Shown here piece by piece: positions 1-6,428 of a DNA stretch of 26,737 nt (positions are counted from its first letter, which is position 1; each line of letters begins with the position of its first letter). Both the position numbers and the translations under genes were made by a program. Under the pieces are notes generated by a model, which ran no database searches, was not told the DNA's origin, and worked only from the letters and a program-made list of their open reading frames with translations. The stretch is from JAVBSN01 sp031547045 (GTDB taxonomy: Bacteria > Bacillota > Clostridia > Lachnospirales > Lachnospiraceae). Where the stretch lies: NCBI GenBank assembly GCA_031547045.1, contig JAVBSN010000085.1, positions 1 through 26,737 of the forward strand, written 5' to 3'.

Positions 1-6
1 CAGAAA

Positions 7-282
7 TTATGCGTTAACTGTATCCTTTAAAGCTTTACCAGCTTTAAATTTTGGAGCTTTTGAAGCTGCGATTGGCATTGGCTCGCCAGTCTTAGGATTT
101 CTTCCTTCTCTAGCTGGTCTATCAGCTACTTCGAAAGTACCGAATCCAACTAATTGGATCTTCTCGCCTTTCTTTAACTCCTCTGCTACAACGTCAGTGA
201 AAGCTTTTAAAGCCTTCTCAGCATCTTTCTTTGATAATTCAGTCTTCTCAGCAATTGCTGCAACTAATTCAGTCTTGTTCAT
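7..282 (-). CDS. hup: HU-family DNA-binding protein
   Basis: This 91-residue protein has the full length and fold signature of bacterial HU, a small dimeric histone-like protein that bends and compacts DNA. The N-terminal helices (MNKTELVAAIAEKTELSKKD) are followed by the core GFGTFEV at about 46-52 and the DNA-gripping arm GRNPKTGEPMPI at about 60-71, whose proline inserts into the minor groove in HU/IHF proteins. An AGGAGG ribosome site (292-297) lies 9 nt before the ATG. A strong promoter (375-403) lies between this gene and spoVT, so hup can be made on its own. It sits just after spoVT, as in many clostridia. HU rather than IHF is favoured by the close match to Firmicute HU; identification is near certain. 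Confidence 0.97.
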   Translation of the reverse strand: MNKTELVAAIAEKTELSKKDAEKALKAFTDVVAEELKKGEKIQLVGFGTFEVADRPAREGRNPKTGEPMPIAASKAPKFKAGKALKDTVNA

Positions 283-374
283 AGGAATAATTCCTCCTCT
301 AAAAAATTAATTTTATGTAACCCCCACGGGTATACAGTGTAAGTAGCACTTTTATTTCATGTGCCCTATTGATA

Positions 375-403
375 GTTATAACTGTTCTTCTCTGATTTGT
401 CAA
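375..403 (-). promoter_or_regulatory. Sigma-A-type promoter of hup
   Basis: On the minus strand there is a perfect -35 box TTGACA (398-403), a 17-nt spacer and a -10 box TATAAC (375-380). It lies about 90 nt before the hup start and predicts a leader of about 85 nt. The high match and ideal spacing suggest strong constitutive expression, as expected for HU. Confidence 0.85.
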
Positions 404-463
404 GTAATACAAGGCAAAATGACCATTTTTAATGGAATTTTTTGCAAAAACTATGCAATATGC

Positions 464-488
464 AAGGGCATATTGTCCATATGCCCTT
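464..488 (-). terminator. Palindrome just after spoVT, possible terminator
   Basis: A perfect 10-bp inverted repeat (AAGGGCATAT at 464-473, ATATGCCCTT at 479-488, 5-nt loop) begins 10 nt after the spoVT stop. The T run on the minus strand comes only about 13 nt after the stem, so termination may be weak or the hairpin may stabilise the 3' end. Confidence 0.45.
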
Positions 489-497
489 ATATATTTT

Positions 498-1046
498 CTA
501 ACCTTCCATTTGCCTGCCTAAAAAGTTAGCAGCCACATTTGCCATTTTCTGCTCTATTTCACCAAGATTATCATTATCATCTTTAGAAAGTATAATAACT
601 GCACCTATAGCATCACCTTCGCAAATAATAGTATGGACTATTTGAGTTTTGTACTCACTATCATCACTTGCTACAAGTCTTATATAACTCTTATCACCTT
701 TGTTAGCGATTACTGATACTCTATCATTAATTGCTTCTTCTAAATCCTTGTGTAATTGTTTTCCTAATAAGTCCTTCTTAGAAATTCCTGCTACTGCTAT
801 TATTTGATCCCTATCGCTTACACATACTGGATGTCCAATAACCTGTGCAGTTGCATCTACATATTGCTGTGCAAAATTGCTTAATTCACCTATTGGCGAA
901 TATTTTTTTAAGATAATCTCCCCATCTTTGTCTGTAAATATCTCTAAAGGATCTCCCTCTCTAATTCTTAGAGTTCTTCTAATTTCCTTAGGTACTACAA
1001 CACGTCCTAAATCATCTATACGTCTTACTATTCCTGTTGCCTTCAT
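498..1046 (-). CDS. spoVT: Stage V sporulation protein T (AbrB/GAF regulator)
   Basis: SpoVT is a forespore transcription regulator that adjusts sigma-G-dependent genes late in sporulation. Residues 1-50 form the swapped-hairpin AbrB DNA-binding domain, with the near-invariant MKATGIVRRIDDLGRVVVPK; residues from about 55 to 182 form the GAF-like sensor domain. The length of 182 aa is close to that of B. subtilis SpoVT. The start is placed at the ATG of MKATG (1044-1046): a GGAGG lies about 10 nt upstream, while an in-frame ATG six codons earlier overlaps that GGAGG and is not used by the family. In clostridia spoVT follows prsA; here it is separated from prsA by about 10 kb. Identification is certain from the N-terminal domain. 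Confidence 0.96.
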   Translation of the reverse strand: MKATGIVRRIDDLGRVVVPKEIRRTLRIREGDPLEIFTDKDGEIILKKYSPIGELSNFAQQYVDATAQVIGHPVCVSDRDQIIAVAGISKKDLLGKQLHKDLEEAINDRVSVIANKGDKSYIRLVASDDSEYKTQIVHTIICEGDAIGAVIILSKDDNDNLGEIEQKMANVAANFLGRQMEG

Positions 1047-1084
1047 AAAACTATATTCCTCCATTTAACGTAATTTAGTGCAGC

Positions 1085-1112
1085 GATTTCTCTTGCTTGC
1101 AAGAACGAAATC
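1085..1112. repeat. Inverted repeat upstream of spoVT
   Basis: Six-base arms GATTTC and GAAATC enclose a second pair TCTTG/CAAGA with a 4-nt loop and a 2-nt bulge. It lies about 40-65 nt before the spoVT start, so it could be a leader hairpin or a regulator site. It has no T run and is not a terminator. Confidence 0.4.
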
Positions 1113-1229
1113 ACAAACATCAGATTAAAAGTTTATTTTTCAATCTTAATCACTTTATATATGAATATATTGTTTGTTAAATGTAGGAATTTATACATGT
1201 TATTTCATTTTTTTAATATTTATTTTTAT

Positions 1230-1751
1230 TTAGCTATTTTTATCAATTATAAATCTCCACAATATATCTCTATATTCAGGCGTTGCATAATCAATTCCAA
1301 CTCGTTTACTTGTAGTGTATTGTGGTTCATAGCCATCATCTTCTATCCAAAGTTCATTAGAATTAAGCATATCTATACCATTTAAACTTCTGTCTATGCT
1401 CATTGCCTTTGTTAATTTCCCTGGACCATTATATCCTTCTACACCTCTAATTAGAACTGCTTCTGGATGACCTTCATTTCCTGTAACCACATTAAATAGG
1501 TTGTGTATTCCATAACATAAATATACATATGATGTGCCACCTATTTCATACAAAACCCTTGTACGTTCTGTCTTTCCTTTGCTTGCATGACAGGCTGTAT
1601 CTTCTTTGCCATAATAACATTCGGTTTCGGTTATTCTATATTTAATTATTTCACCATTTACATTTCTACATAATAATTTCCCTAATAATTTAGGGGCTAA
1701 TTCTGTAGCAGGCATCATATAAAATTCTCTTTTTACTCTTTGATTATCCAT
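1230..1751 (-). CDS. DNA-3-methyladenine glycosylase (MPG/AAG family)
   Basis: This protein belongs to the AAG/MPG family of monofunctional glycosylases, which flip out and remove alkylated purines in base excision repair. Visible family signatures are the active-site stretch ITETECYYG at about 40-48 followed by D51 and H55, the segment YVYLCYGIHNLFNVVT at about 75-90, and GPGKLTKAM at about 109-117. It is somewhat short at 173 aa (family about 190-200), mainly at the C terminus. The start is the ATG of MDNQRVKREF: AAGGAG lies 6-7 nt before it. A longer reading to 1799 would begin inside the repeat array and lacks a ribosome site. It stands alone next to the repeat region, with no obvious partner gene. 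Confidence 0.92.
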   Translation of the reverse strand: MDNQRVKREFYMMPATELAPKLLGKLLCRNVNGEIIKYRITETECYYGKEDTACHASKGKTERTRVLYEIGGTSYVYLCYGIHNLFNVVTGNEGHPEAVLIRGVEGYNGPGKLTKAMSIDRSLNGIDMLNSNELWIEDDGYEPQYTTSKRVGIDYATPEYRDILWRFIIDKNS

Positions 1752-1777
1752 TGGGTACTCCTTTTGATTAATTTTTG

Positions 1778-1884
1778 TAAGTTCTCTGCCAGTCGCCAAG
1801 TATTTGGGGTAACACCATATACACTAAATTCGTAAATACCTCATTAAGTGTCTAGGTGTACATTCATACTAGGCTCGATAACAC
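1778..1884 (+). repeat. 107-bp direct repeat, copy 1 (hairpin locus A)
   Basis: Identical over 107 bp to 1960-2066 (offset 182). It holds one complete hairpin unit (1822-1850: arms CACTAAAT and ATTAAGTG, loop TCGTAAATACCTC) and the left half of a second (1868-1884: arm ACTAGGC, loop broken after TCGATAACAC). It lies in the 427-bp gap between the divergent genes mpg and the sigma-like gene. Confidence 0.95.
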
Positions 1885-1893
1885 AATCTTTCC

Positions 1894-1920
1894 ATTGGTT
1901 TCGAAAATACCTCAACCAAT
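1894..1920 (+). repeat. Hairpin unit A3
   Basis: Arms ATTGGTT and AACCAAT pair perfectly over 7 bp around the 13-nt loop TCGAAAATACCTC. The loop matches the other units while the stem sequence is quite different. Beyond a 3x3 internal loop, a further five base pairs can form (1886-1890 with 1924-1928). Confidence 0.85.
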
Positions 1921-1937
1921 TACAAGATACGGCTACG

Positions 1938-1964
1938 ACTAAGCTCGAAAACACCTCGCTAAGT
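1938..1964 (+). repeat. Hairpin unit A4
   Basis: Arms ACTAAGC and GCTAAGT surround the loop TCGAAAACACCTC. The inner triplet AGC/GCT is paired, the outer ACT/AGT is paired, and there is an A-A mismatch at the fourth position from the loop, as in most other units. Confidence 0.85.
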
Positions 1965-2066
1965 TCTCTGCCAGTCGCCAAGTATTTGGGGTAACACCAT
2001 ATACACTAAATTCGTAAATACCTCATTAAGTGTCTAGGTGTACATTCATACTAGGCTCGATAACAC
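1960..2066 (+). repeat. 107-bp direct repeat, copy 2 (hairpin locus A)
   Basis: Exact copy of 1778-1884. It begins in the right arm of unit A4 and ends inside the loop of the next unit. It carries a hairpin unit at 2004-2032 (arms CACTAAAT and ATTAAGTG). The duplicated block thus starts and stops within hairpin units rather than between them. Confidence 0.95.
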
Positions 2067-2076
2067 CTCGCCAAGT
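2050..2076 (+). repeat. Hairpin unit A6
   Basis: Arms ACTAGGC and GCCAAGT around loop TCGATAACACCTC, with paired inner triplet GGC/GCC and the A-A mismatch. It is the complete version of the unit cut short at 1884. The array ends here, followed by AGTATACC (2088-2095), a short motif that also flanks the other two loci. Confidence 0.85.
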
Positions 2077-2178
2077 ATTCATTGTATAGTATACCATATA
2101 TATCAACTACGTAAACATTTGCCTTAAATTCTCCTTCGTGTTACACTTATATAACATTAATTATTTGGAGGATATTTT

Positions 2179-2943
2179 ATGTTATCTAGAGAATCATTTG
2201 CTGAAATATTGCACTCAGTTGCTGAGATTGCAAGAACTCAAGAAACACCTCTTACTGAAGAAGAGATTAATTCTTATTTTAAGGACCTTGAATTAACAGA
2301 TGAGCAAAAAGCTCTTGTATATAATCATCTATCTACTATTCAAACTAGCGATGATGAGGATGAAGAAATAGAAGAAACTGTGGACTCACCATCTGAACAA
2401 GAAGATGATTCTGATGATATTGAAGCTTTTCTTAATCTTCCTTTTGTTAAAATGTATCTAGAAGATATTAAAGGTCTTAATACTTTATCTGAGGATGAGT
2501 TAGCTACTCAATATGATAAACTTGTTAGCGGAGATGAATCTTCTGTTAATATTATACTTGATAATTGGTATGTAAAAGTTGTTGATATTGCTAAATGTTA
2601 TGCTTCTATGAATGTTAATATGGAAGATGTAATTCAAGAAGGTAACATAGGCTTATTTCAAGTAATCAGTTCATTATTAGGTTCAAATCAAACTATAGAT
2701 TTTGATAATTATATTGAAGATGCAGTTAAAACTTCTATGATAACTTTCATTAATGAATTCTTAGATGAAGACACTTTAGAAAATTCTATTATTGCCAAGG
2801 TTTCTCTTCTAACCGAGTCTAAGATAAAGTTAACTACAGACCTTAACCGTCAACCTTCTGTTAAAGAATTAAGTGATTATACTAAACTTGAAGAAGGTGA
2901 AATATCTGATTTACTTTCACTTATTAAAGAAGAGCAGAATTAA
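2179..2943 (+). CDS. Sigma-70-like protein lacking region 4
   Basis: I recognise this as a divergent relative of primary sigma factors, not as a named gene. Residues 1-56 are helical, 57-81 form a very acidic linker, 86-118 resemble region 1.2 (FVKMYLEDIKGLNTLSEDELA), 120-165 resemble regions 2.1-2.2 with the RNA polymerase-binding motif EDVIQEGNIGLF, 171-195 are a shortened region 2.3-2.4, and 205-250 resemble region 3 (LNRQPSVKELSDYTKLEEGEI). The protein ends there: region 4, which reads the -35 box, is absent, and the basic and aromatic residues of region 2.4 are poorly kept. GGAGG (2167-2171) lies 7 nt before the ATG. It is the only plus-strand gene and sits beside the hairpin array. It might bind core polymerase without acting as a normal sigma factor; the function is unknown. 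Confidence 0.75.
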   Translation: MLSRESFAEILHSVAEIARTQETPLTEEEINSYFKDLELTDEQKALVYNHLSTIQTSDDEDEEIEETVDSPSEQEDDSDDIEAFLNLPFVKMYLEDIKGLNTLSEDELATQYDKLVSGDESSVNIILDNWYVKVVDIAKCYASMNVNMEDVIQEGNIGLFQVISSLLGSNQTIDFDNYIEDAVKTSMITFINEFLDEDTLENSIIAKVSLLTESKIKLTTDLNRQPSVKELSDYTKLEEGEISDLLSLIKEEQN

Positions 2944-2969
2944 TCATTTTAATTGTAAGAAATCTACAA

Positions 2970-3031
2970 AAGTTGCGGTTATAATAATTATTATTCCTTA
3001 TGGAAAACATTTATTATTATAACCACAACTT
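2970..3031. terminator. Bidirectional terminator between sigma-like gene and upp
   Basis: Two 18-base arms (2970-2987 and 3014-3031) pair with one mismatch and a loop of about 26 nt, in the 103-bp gap between convergent genes. A/T-rich tracts follow on both sides, though neither is a clean T run. Its position suggests it stops transcription from both directions. Confidence 0.7.
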
Positions 3032-3046
3032 AATTTATTTATATAA

Positions 3047-3679
3047 CTATTTTGTTCCGAATATTCTGTCTCCAGCATCACCAAGTCCTGGACATATATA
3101 TGCCTCATCATTAAGACATCTGTCTAATTGACCTACATATATTTGTATATCTGGATGTTCTTTTGAAAGTTTTTCCAAACCTTCTGGAGCTGCTATTATC
3201 GACATGAATTTTATATTTTTTCCACCATGAGTTTTTATTTGAGTAACTGCATCTACTGCTGAACCACCTGTTGCTAACATCGGATCTGTAACAACAATTG
3301 TTCTCTCTTCAATAGGTATTGGTAATTTGCAATAGTATTCTTGTGGCATATGAGTTTCTTCATCTCTATATAGTCCAATGTGTCCTACCTTTGCTGTTGG
3401 GGTAAGTGCTAGAAGCCCTCCAACCATTCCCAGTCCTGCTCTTAATATAGGCACTACTGCAAGTTTTCTTCCAGAAATCATAGGTGTCATGCAAGTTTCA
3501 ATAGGTGTCTCAATTTCCACATCTTCAACTGGTAAATCTCTTAAAGCTTCATATCCCATCAACATTGCAATCTCTTCTACTAGTTTTCTAAATTCATTAG
3601 TTCCAGTATTTTTATCTCTTAACATAGAAATCTTATGTTTTATTAATGGATGATCTAAAATATATATATTTTCATTCAT
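3047..3679 (-). CDS. upp: Uracil phosphoribosyltransferase
   Basis: Upp salvages uracil by joining it to PRPP to give UMP. At 210 aa it has the normal length. The PRPP-binding loop VVTDPMLATGGSA is at 129-141, the segment VVPILRAGLGM at 75-85, and the C-terminal uracil-binding signature GDAGDRIFGTK at 200-210. AGGAG lies 7 nt before the ATG. The gene follows a low-molecular-weight phosphatase with a 93-nt gap that contains a candidate promoter, and it is not next to glyA or atp genes as in some Firmicutes. Identification is certain. Confidence 0.97.
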   Translation of the reverse strand: MNENIYILDHPLIKHKISMLRDKNTGTNEFRKLVEEIAMLMGYEALRDLPVEDVEIETPIETCMTPMISGRKLAVVPILRAGLGMVGGLLALTPTAKVGHIGLYRDEETHMPQEYYCKLPIPIEERTIVVTDPMLATGGSAVDAVTQIKTHGGKNIKFMSIIAAPEGLEKLSKEHPDIQIYVGQLDRCLNDEAYICPGLGDAGDRIFGTK

Positions 3680-3713
3680 ATGCTATCTCCTTCGTATTAA
3701 ATTCATGTATATC

Positions 3714-3743
3714 ATTATCACATACAAGTATTTTAAATGTTAA
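3714..3743 (-). promoter_or_regulatory. Candidate promoter of upp
   Basis: On the minus strand TTAACA (3738-3743), an 18-nt spacer and GATAAT (3714-3719), each one base from consensus, lie 35-64 nt before the upp start. Confidence 0.45.
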
Positions 3744-3772
3744 GATACATTATAGCATAATACAACTTTCAA

Positions 3773-4222
3773 TTACATTATTTTTTCTAAAAGTGCATTA
3801 CATCCTTCTACGACATCTTCATAAGTAATATCAAAATTTCCTGAATACCAAGGATCAGCTATATCTCCTGGTCTATCAGTGAAATCAAGTAGCTTACATA
3901 CCTTATTATCTGTGTCACTGCCTATAATTCTCATAATATTTCTTATATTAAAATCGTCCATTCCAATTATATAATCATATTTGTTATAGTCATCTTTAGT
4001 TAGTTGTATGGAAGTCTTCCCAACAACAGATATATTATATTGTCTAAGTTTATTCTTCGTACCATGATGTACAGGATTACCTATTTCTTCTGTACTTGTT
4101 GCAGCCGAAGCTATGTAAAATAAATCCTCCAGACCCTTTTTCTTAACTATATCTTTTAATACGAATTCTGCCATAGGTGAACGGCATATGTTGCCGTGGC
4201 AAACGAATAGTATTTTTGTCAT
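3773..4222 (-). CDS. Low-molecular-weight protein-tyrosine phosphatase
   Basis: The N-terminal P-loop CHGNICRS (8-15) carries the CX5R catalytic motif (C8 nucleophile, R14), and DPWY at 123-126 supplies the general-acid aspartate, which together define the LMW-PTP family. The length of 149 aa is typical. In this family a threonine before the second cysteine marks arginine phosphatases such as YwlE, while isoleucine, as here (I12), marks phosphotyrosine enzymes; so tyrosine phosphatase is favoured. The start is the ATG at 4220-4222; an in-frame TTG six codons upstream overlaps the GGAAGG ribosome site and is rejected. No kinase partner lies nearby. Confidence 0.93.
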   Translation of the reverse strand: MTKILFVCHGNICRSPMAEFVLKDIVKKKGLEDLFYIASAATSTEEIGNPVHHGTKNKLRQYNISVVGKTSIQLTKDDYNKYDYIIGMDDFNIRNIMRIIGSDTDNKVCKLLDFTDRPGDIADPWYSGNFDITYEDVVEGCNALLEKIM

Positions 4223-4304
4223 AAAATTCTTCCTTCCCAAAACTACTTGAACATATTATCTATCATAAGTTGGAACACACCTCAAGGTACCAGACCGTAA
4301 CTAT

Positions 4305-4334
4305 AGTATATGTTTAATTATTATGCATGTACAA
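4305..4334 (-). promoter_or_regulatory. Weak candidate promoter of the phosphatase gene
   Basis: TTGTAC (4329-4334), 18 nt, TATACT (4305-4310) on the minus strand. The -10 box is good and the -35 box is poor. It lies in the 145-bp gap after the PLD gene. Confidence 0.35.
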
Positions 4335-4367
4335 ATATATTACATAAGTTATCTTAATCGCTACTAC

Positions 4368-5402
4368 TTATTCCGATATTTTATCAATAATGAATTGTGC
4401 AAATTCTTTAGTTATTTGCAACCTGTCTCTTCCCCATTGAAGACCTCCTAGTGTGTCTCCACCTGCTACCGTTATATGTTTATCATGATTAAGTTTAAGA
4501 AACTCATCTATAAGAGCTTTTGTCTTAAAATCATAATTCCACCAAGTTGAACTAAACTTAACAGAATGACATTCTGCTTCTACTTTCCACGGCCATCTAT
4601 CATTGTCATCATTTTTATTATAAACAGCTTCATCGCTAGCAATTACATAATAACCAACTATACTACTTGATCCTACACTATGCAACAATAACACATCACC
4701 CTTTTGCATAGTTTTCGGATTTTTACTAAATCCCAAATAATCATTCTCTTTTATAACCATTGGTTCAATAAACGGATTTTGTGATGTACCCACAGGTTTT
4801 AGATAGTATTTCAAAGTCCCATTCTGTGTAGCTGATGGTTTCTTATTCATCAACTTATTTAGCTTAAATTTTTCTGGTTGTACAGATGGATGTTTTTCAA
4901 TAAATTCGAGAGCTTTATTATAAATTTCACAAAGCTGTACATGTGTCAAATCATAAGTATTAATTGACATAAGAATATCTTTCATCTCTTTCTGTTTTTC
5001 TATATCTTCTACACATATACCATACTCATTATTACTCATTAGTCCCTTCTCAGTAAAATTTCCAGATGTCAAAATAAACCCTTTAGCTTTATTTCCATTA
5101 TAAAAAAGATATACCTTACCATGTAAATTATCATCTATCTTTATCCGTAGGTCTATTCCTTGTTTCGCACAATACTCATCAAACTTATATAATGCAACTA
5201 CCTTGTGAGCAGTATCATCATACTTCTGCATGGTTGTATATAATATAATTTTTTTAATAGTTTTCATTTCTTTTAACAATTTAGAAAAATCATTCGTAAC
5301 AAAAGGTGAAACAATAATTAATGTATCTGCCTTTGCTGATATTTTCTTTAAACAAGTAAAATGATTATTCTTCCTTTCATTTGTAACAATTTTAATATTC
5401 AT
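4368..5402 (-). CDS. PLD-superfamily nuclease with EVE/PUA-like C-terminal domain
   Basis: Residues 1-170 resemble the phospholipase-D fold of NgoFVII/BfiI-type restriction nucleases: SPFV at 32-35, HGKVYLF at 94-100 (catalytic H94 and K96), then LTSGNFTEKGLMSNNEYG at 111-128, giving the H-x-K...S-x-N...E pattern with one active site per chain, so a dimer is expected. After a basic linker (170-195), residues 198-335 resemble an EVE/PUA-like domain: KYYLKPVG at 198-205, QKGDVLLLHS at 233-242, IVGYYVIASD at 248-257, RWPWKVEAE at 269-277. EVE domains are known to read modified bases. AAGGAGG lies 7 nt before the ATG. No methylase or helicase gene is adjacent. The best guess is a stand-alone modification-dependent endonuclease; the PLD call is firmer than the EVE call. 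Confidence 0.72.
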   Translation of the reverse strand: MNIKIVTNERKNNHFTCLKKISAKADTLIIVSPFVTNDFSKLLKEMKTIKKIILYTTMQKYDDTAHKVVALYKFDEYCAKQGIDLRIKIDDNLHGKVYLFYNGNKAKGFILTSGNFTEKGLMSNNEYGICVEDIEKQKEMKDILMSINTYDLTHVQLCEIYNKALEFIEKHPSVQPEKFKLNKLMNKKPSATQNGTLKYYLKPVGTSQNPFIEPMVIKENDYLGFSKNPKTMQKGDVLLLHSVGSSSIVGYYVIASDEAVYNKNDDNDRWPWKVEAECHSVKFSSTWWNYDFKTKALIDEFLKLNHDKHITVAGGDTLGGLQWGRDRLQITKEFAQFIIDKISE

Positions 5403-5462
5403 TATGATACCTCCTTAAACATTTTTTGCATATAATTTTTAACCTTTAAAGTATTTCTCATT

Positions 5463-5600
5463 TTAGTATTCCTTACCCAAGTACGACTTATATATAAAAA
5501 TATCAATTTCCCTCGTCCATACTATATCCTCCTTTATATATAACATAACAACCATTTCATGGTCTTTATACTTACATTTATAGTATATACTATTTTTCAT
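5463..5600 (-). CDS. Possible 45-residue hypothetical protein
   Basis: An ATG at 5598-5600 has AAGGTG 7 nt upstream and opens a 45-codon frame (begins MKNSIYYKCKYKDHEMVVML). It lies between the terminator of the HTH-superoxide reductase gene and the PLD nuclease gene, 60 nt before the latter. I recognise no family. The frame also contains an internal AAAGGAGG site, so the segment may simply be leader DNA. A longer reading from 5660 would begin inside the terminator and is rejected. Confidence 0.22.
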   Translation of the reverse strand: MKNSIYYKCKYKDHEMVVMLYIKEDIVWTREIDIFIYKSYLGKEY

Positions 5601-5620
5601 AATATTACACCTTATTTTTA

Positions 5621-5656
5621 CAATAAAAAATAACGACACAGAACAACCCTGCATCG
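5621..5656 (-). terminator. Intrinsic terminator after the HTH-superoxide reductase gene
   Basis: On the minus strand CGATGCAG and CTGTGTCG pair over 8 bp (two G-U pairs) around the loop GGTTGTT, followed by TTATTTTTTATTG. It lies 45 nt after the stop. Its sequence is related to the terminator at 9103-9140. Confidence 0.85.
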
Positions 5657-5701
5657 CCATTTTTATATCAAAACTCTTATTTTAAATTCTCAAGCAACTC
5701 C

Positions 5702-6286
5702 CTAAATCCTTTGCATAATCAGCCCATGCTTATTGCAATAGGCATACAGAATCCCATGTCCACGAATCAAGAACCTAGTCTCTGCATTTCCTTCTGCATA
5801 AAACTTTACCACTTCAAATTTATTAGAGGTAGCATATGCCACAAATGAAATATAATGTTCCTTAGTCATATCATGATTAATAGTAATATAATATTCGTCC
5901 TCTACTCTTTCGCAATTAATCTTATGTGCTTCATCCATTTCCTCTGCCTCTAACATTGGTAAGGTGATCCCACAACAACTTACAACTGTATTTCCCATTG
6001 TATGCACTATATTTCCACAAACAGGGCAAACATATAACTTTGAACGCAACATATTTCCACCAATATTTTGATTTGTTACATAATCACCACTAAACAATTC
6101 CATAACTGATATATTTAAAGCTTTTGCTATTGGTTCTATCAAGGTAATATCAGGAAGTCCTTTAGAAGTCTCCCACTTTGAAACAGTCTTATCACTTACT
6201 CCAAGTATTTCAGCAAGCTCTGCCTGTGTCATTTTCTTCTTCTCACGAAGATTTTTAATTGTTGCACCTGTAATATAATGATTCAT
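5702..6286 (-). CDS. XRE-family regulator fused to a desulfoferrodoxin (superoxide reductase) domain
   Basis: Residues 5-65 form an XRE/Cro helix-turn-helix (IKNLREKKKMTQAELAEILG, then VSDKTVSKWETSKGLPD). Residues 83-108 resemble the desulforedoxin module, with C87-x2-C90 and the pair C104-C105, the ligand set of an Fe(Cys)4 centre. Residues 115-194 resemble the superoxide reductase domain: H121, H138 and H144 (H-x5-H, in NHDMTKEHYI) and C184-x2-H187 in the signature CNKHG match the four-histidine, one-cysteine catalytic iron site. The lysine that precedes the first histidine in enzymes is alanine here (A120). Every iron ligand is thus present in a protein with a DNA-binding head. It follows the hydrogenase-GGDEF-EAL gene by 142 bp and has its own terminator. 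It is likely a redox-sensing repressor, or a scavenging enzyme tied to DNA; its targets are unknown. Confidence 0.85.
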   Translation of the reverse strand: MNHYITGATIKNLREKKKMTQAELAEILGVSDKTVSKWETSKGLPDITLIEPIAKALNISVMELFSGDYVTNQNIGGNMLRSKLYVCPVCGNIVHTMGNTVVSCCGITLPMLEAEEMDEAHKINCERVEDEYYITINHDMTKEHYISFVAYATSNKFEVVKFYAEGNAETRFLIRGHGILYAYCNKHGLIMQRI

Positions 6287-6297
6287 CTTACATACCT

Positions 6298-6313
6298 CTC
6301 TTTCTCCAAAGAG
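6298..6313 (-). promoter_or_regulatory. Hairpin overlapping the ribosome site of the HTH-superoxide reductase gene
   Basis: On the minus strand CTCTTT and AAAGAG (6-bp stem, GGAG loop) overlap the first bases of the ribosome site GAGAGG, about 8-13 nt before the start codon. It could dampen translation; it may also be chance. Confidence 0.3.
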
Positions 6314-6428
6314 AATATCATTACACTTGCTACTATATCAACCTACGCTTAGTAGATATTACCACTTCATATCTAATAAATAACAATCATCACTAATTTA
6401 CTAGATTTCAAAATCAAGGTCTAAAAGG

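Noticed and set aside
1161..1385. Plus-strand open frame of 74 codons overlapping the glycosylase gene
   Set aside because: It runs antisense through a clear gene end and has no ribosome site or family resemblance.
1752..1799. Longer start for the 3-methyladenine glycosylase
   Set aside because: The extra codons run into the repeat array and lack a ribosome site; AAGGAG sits just before the ATG at 1749-1751.
1778..2076. Regular repeats that might suggest a CRISPR array
   Set aside because: The repeats have a constant loop and changing stems, irregular spacing and no unique spacers of equal length, and no cas gene is near.
4266..4290. Possible fourth hairpin-family unit (contains ACACACCTC)
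   Set aside because: The loop and arms do not match the consensus well enough; it is likely chance or too decayed to call.
5601..5660. N-terminal extension of the 45-codon frame, from an ATG at 5660
   Set aside because: It begins inside the terminator of the HTH-superoxide reductase gene and has no ribosome site.
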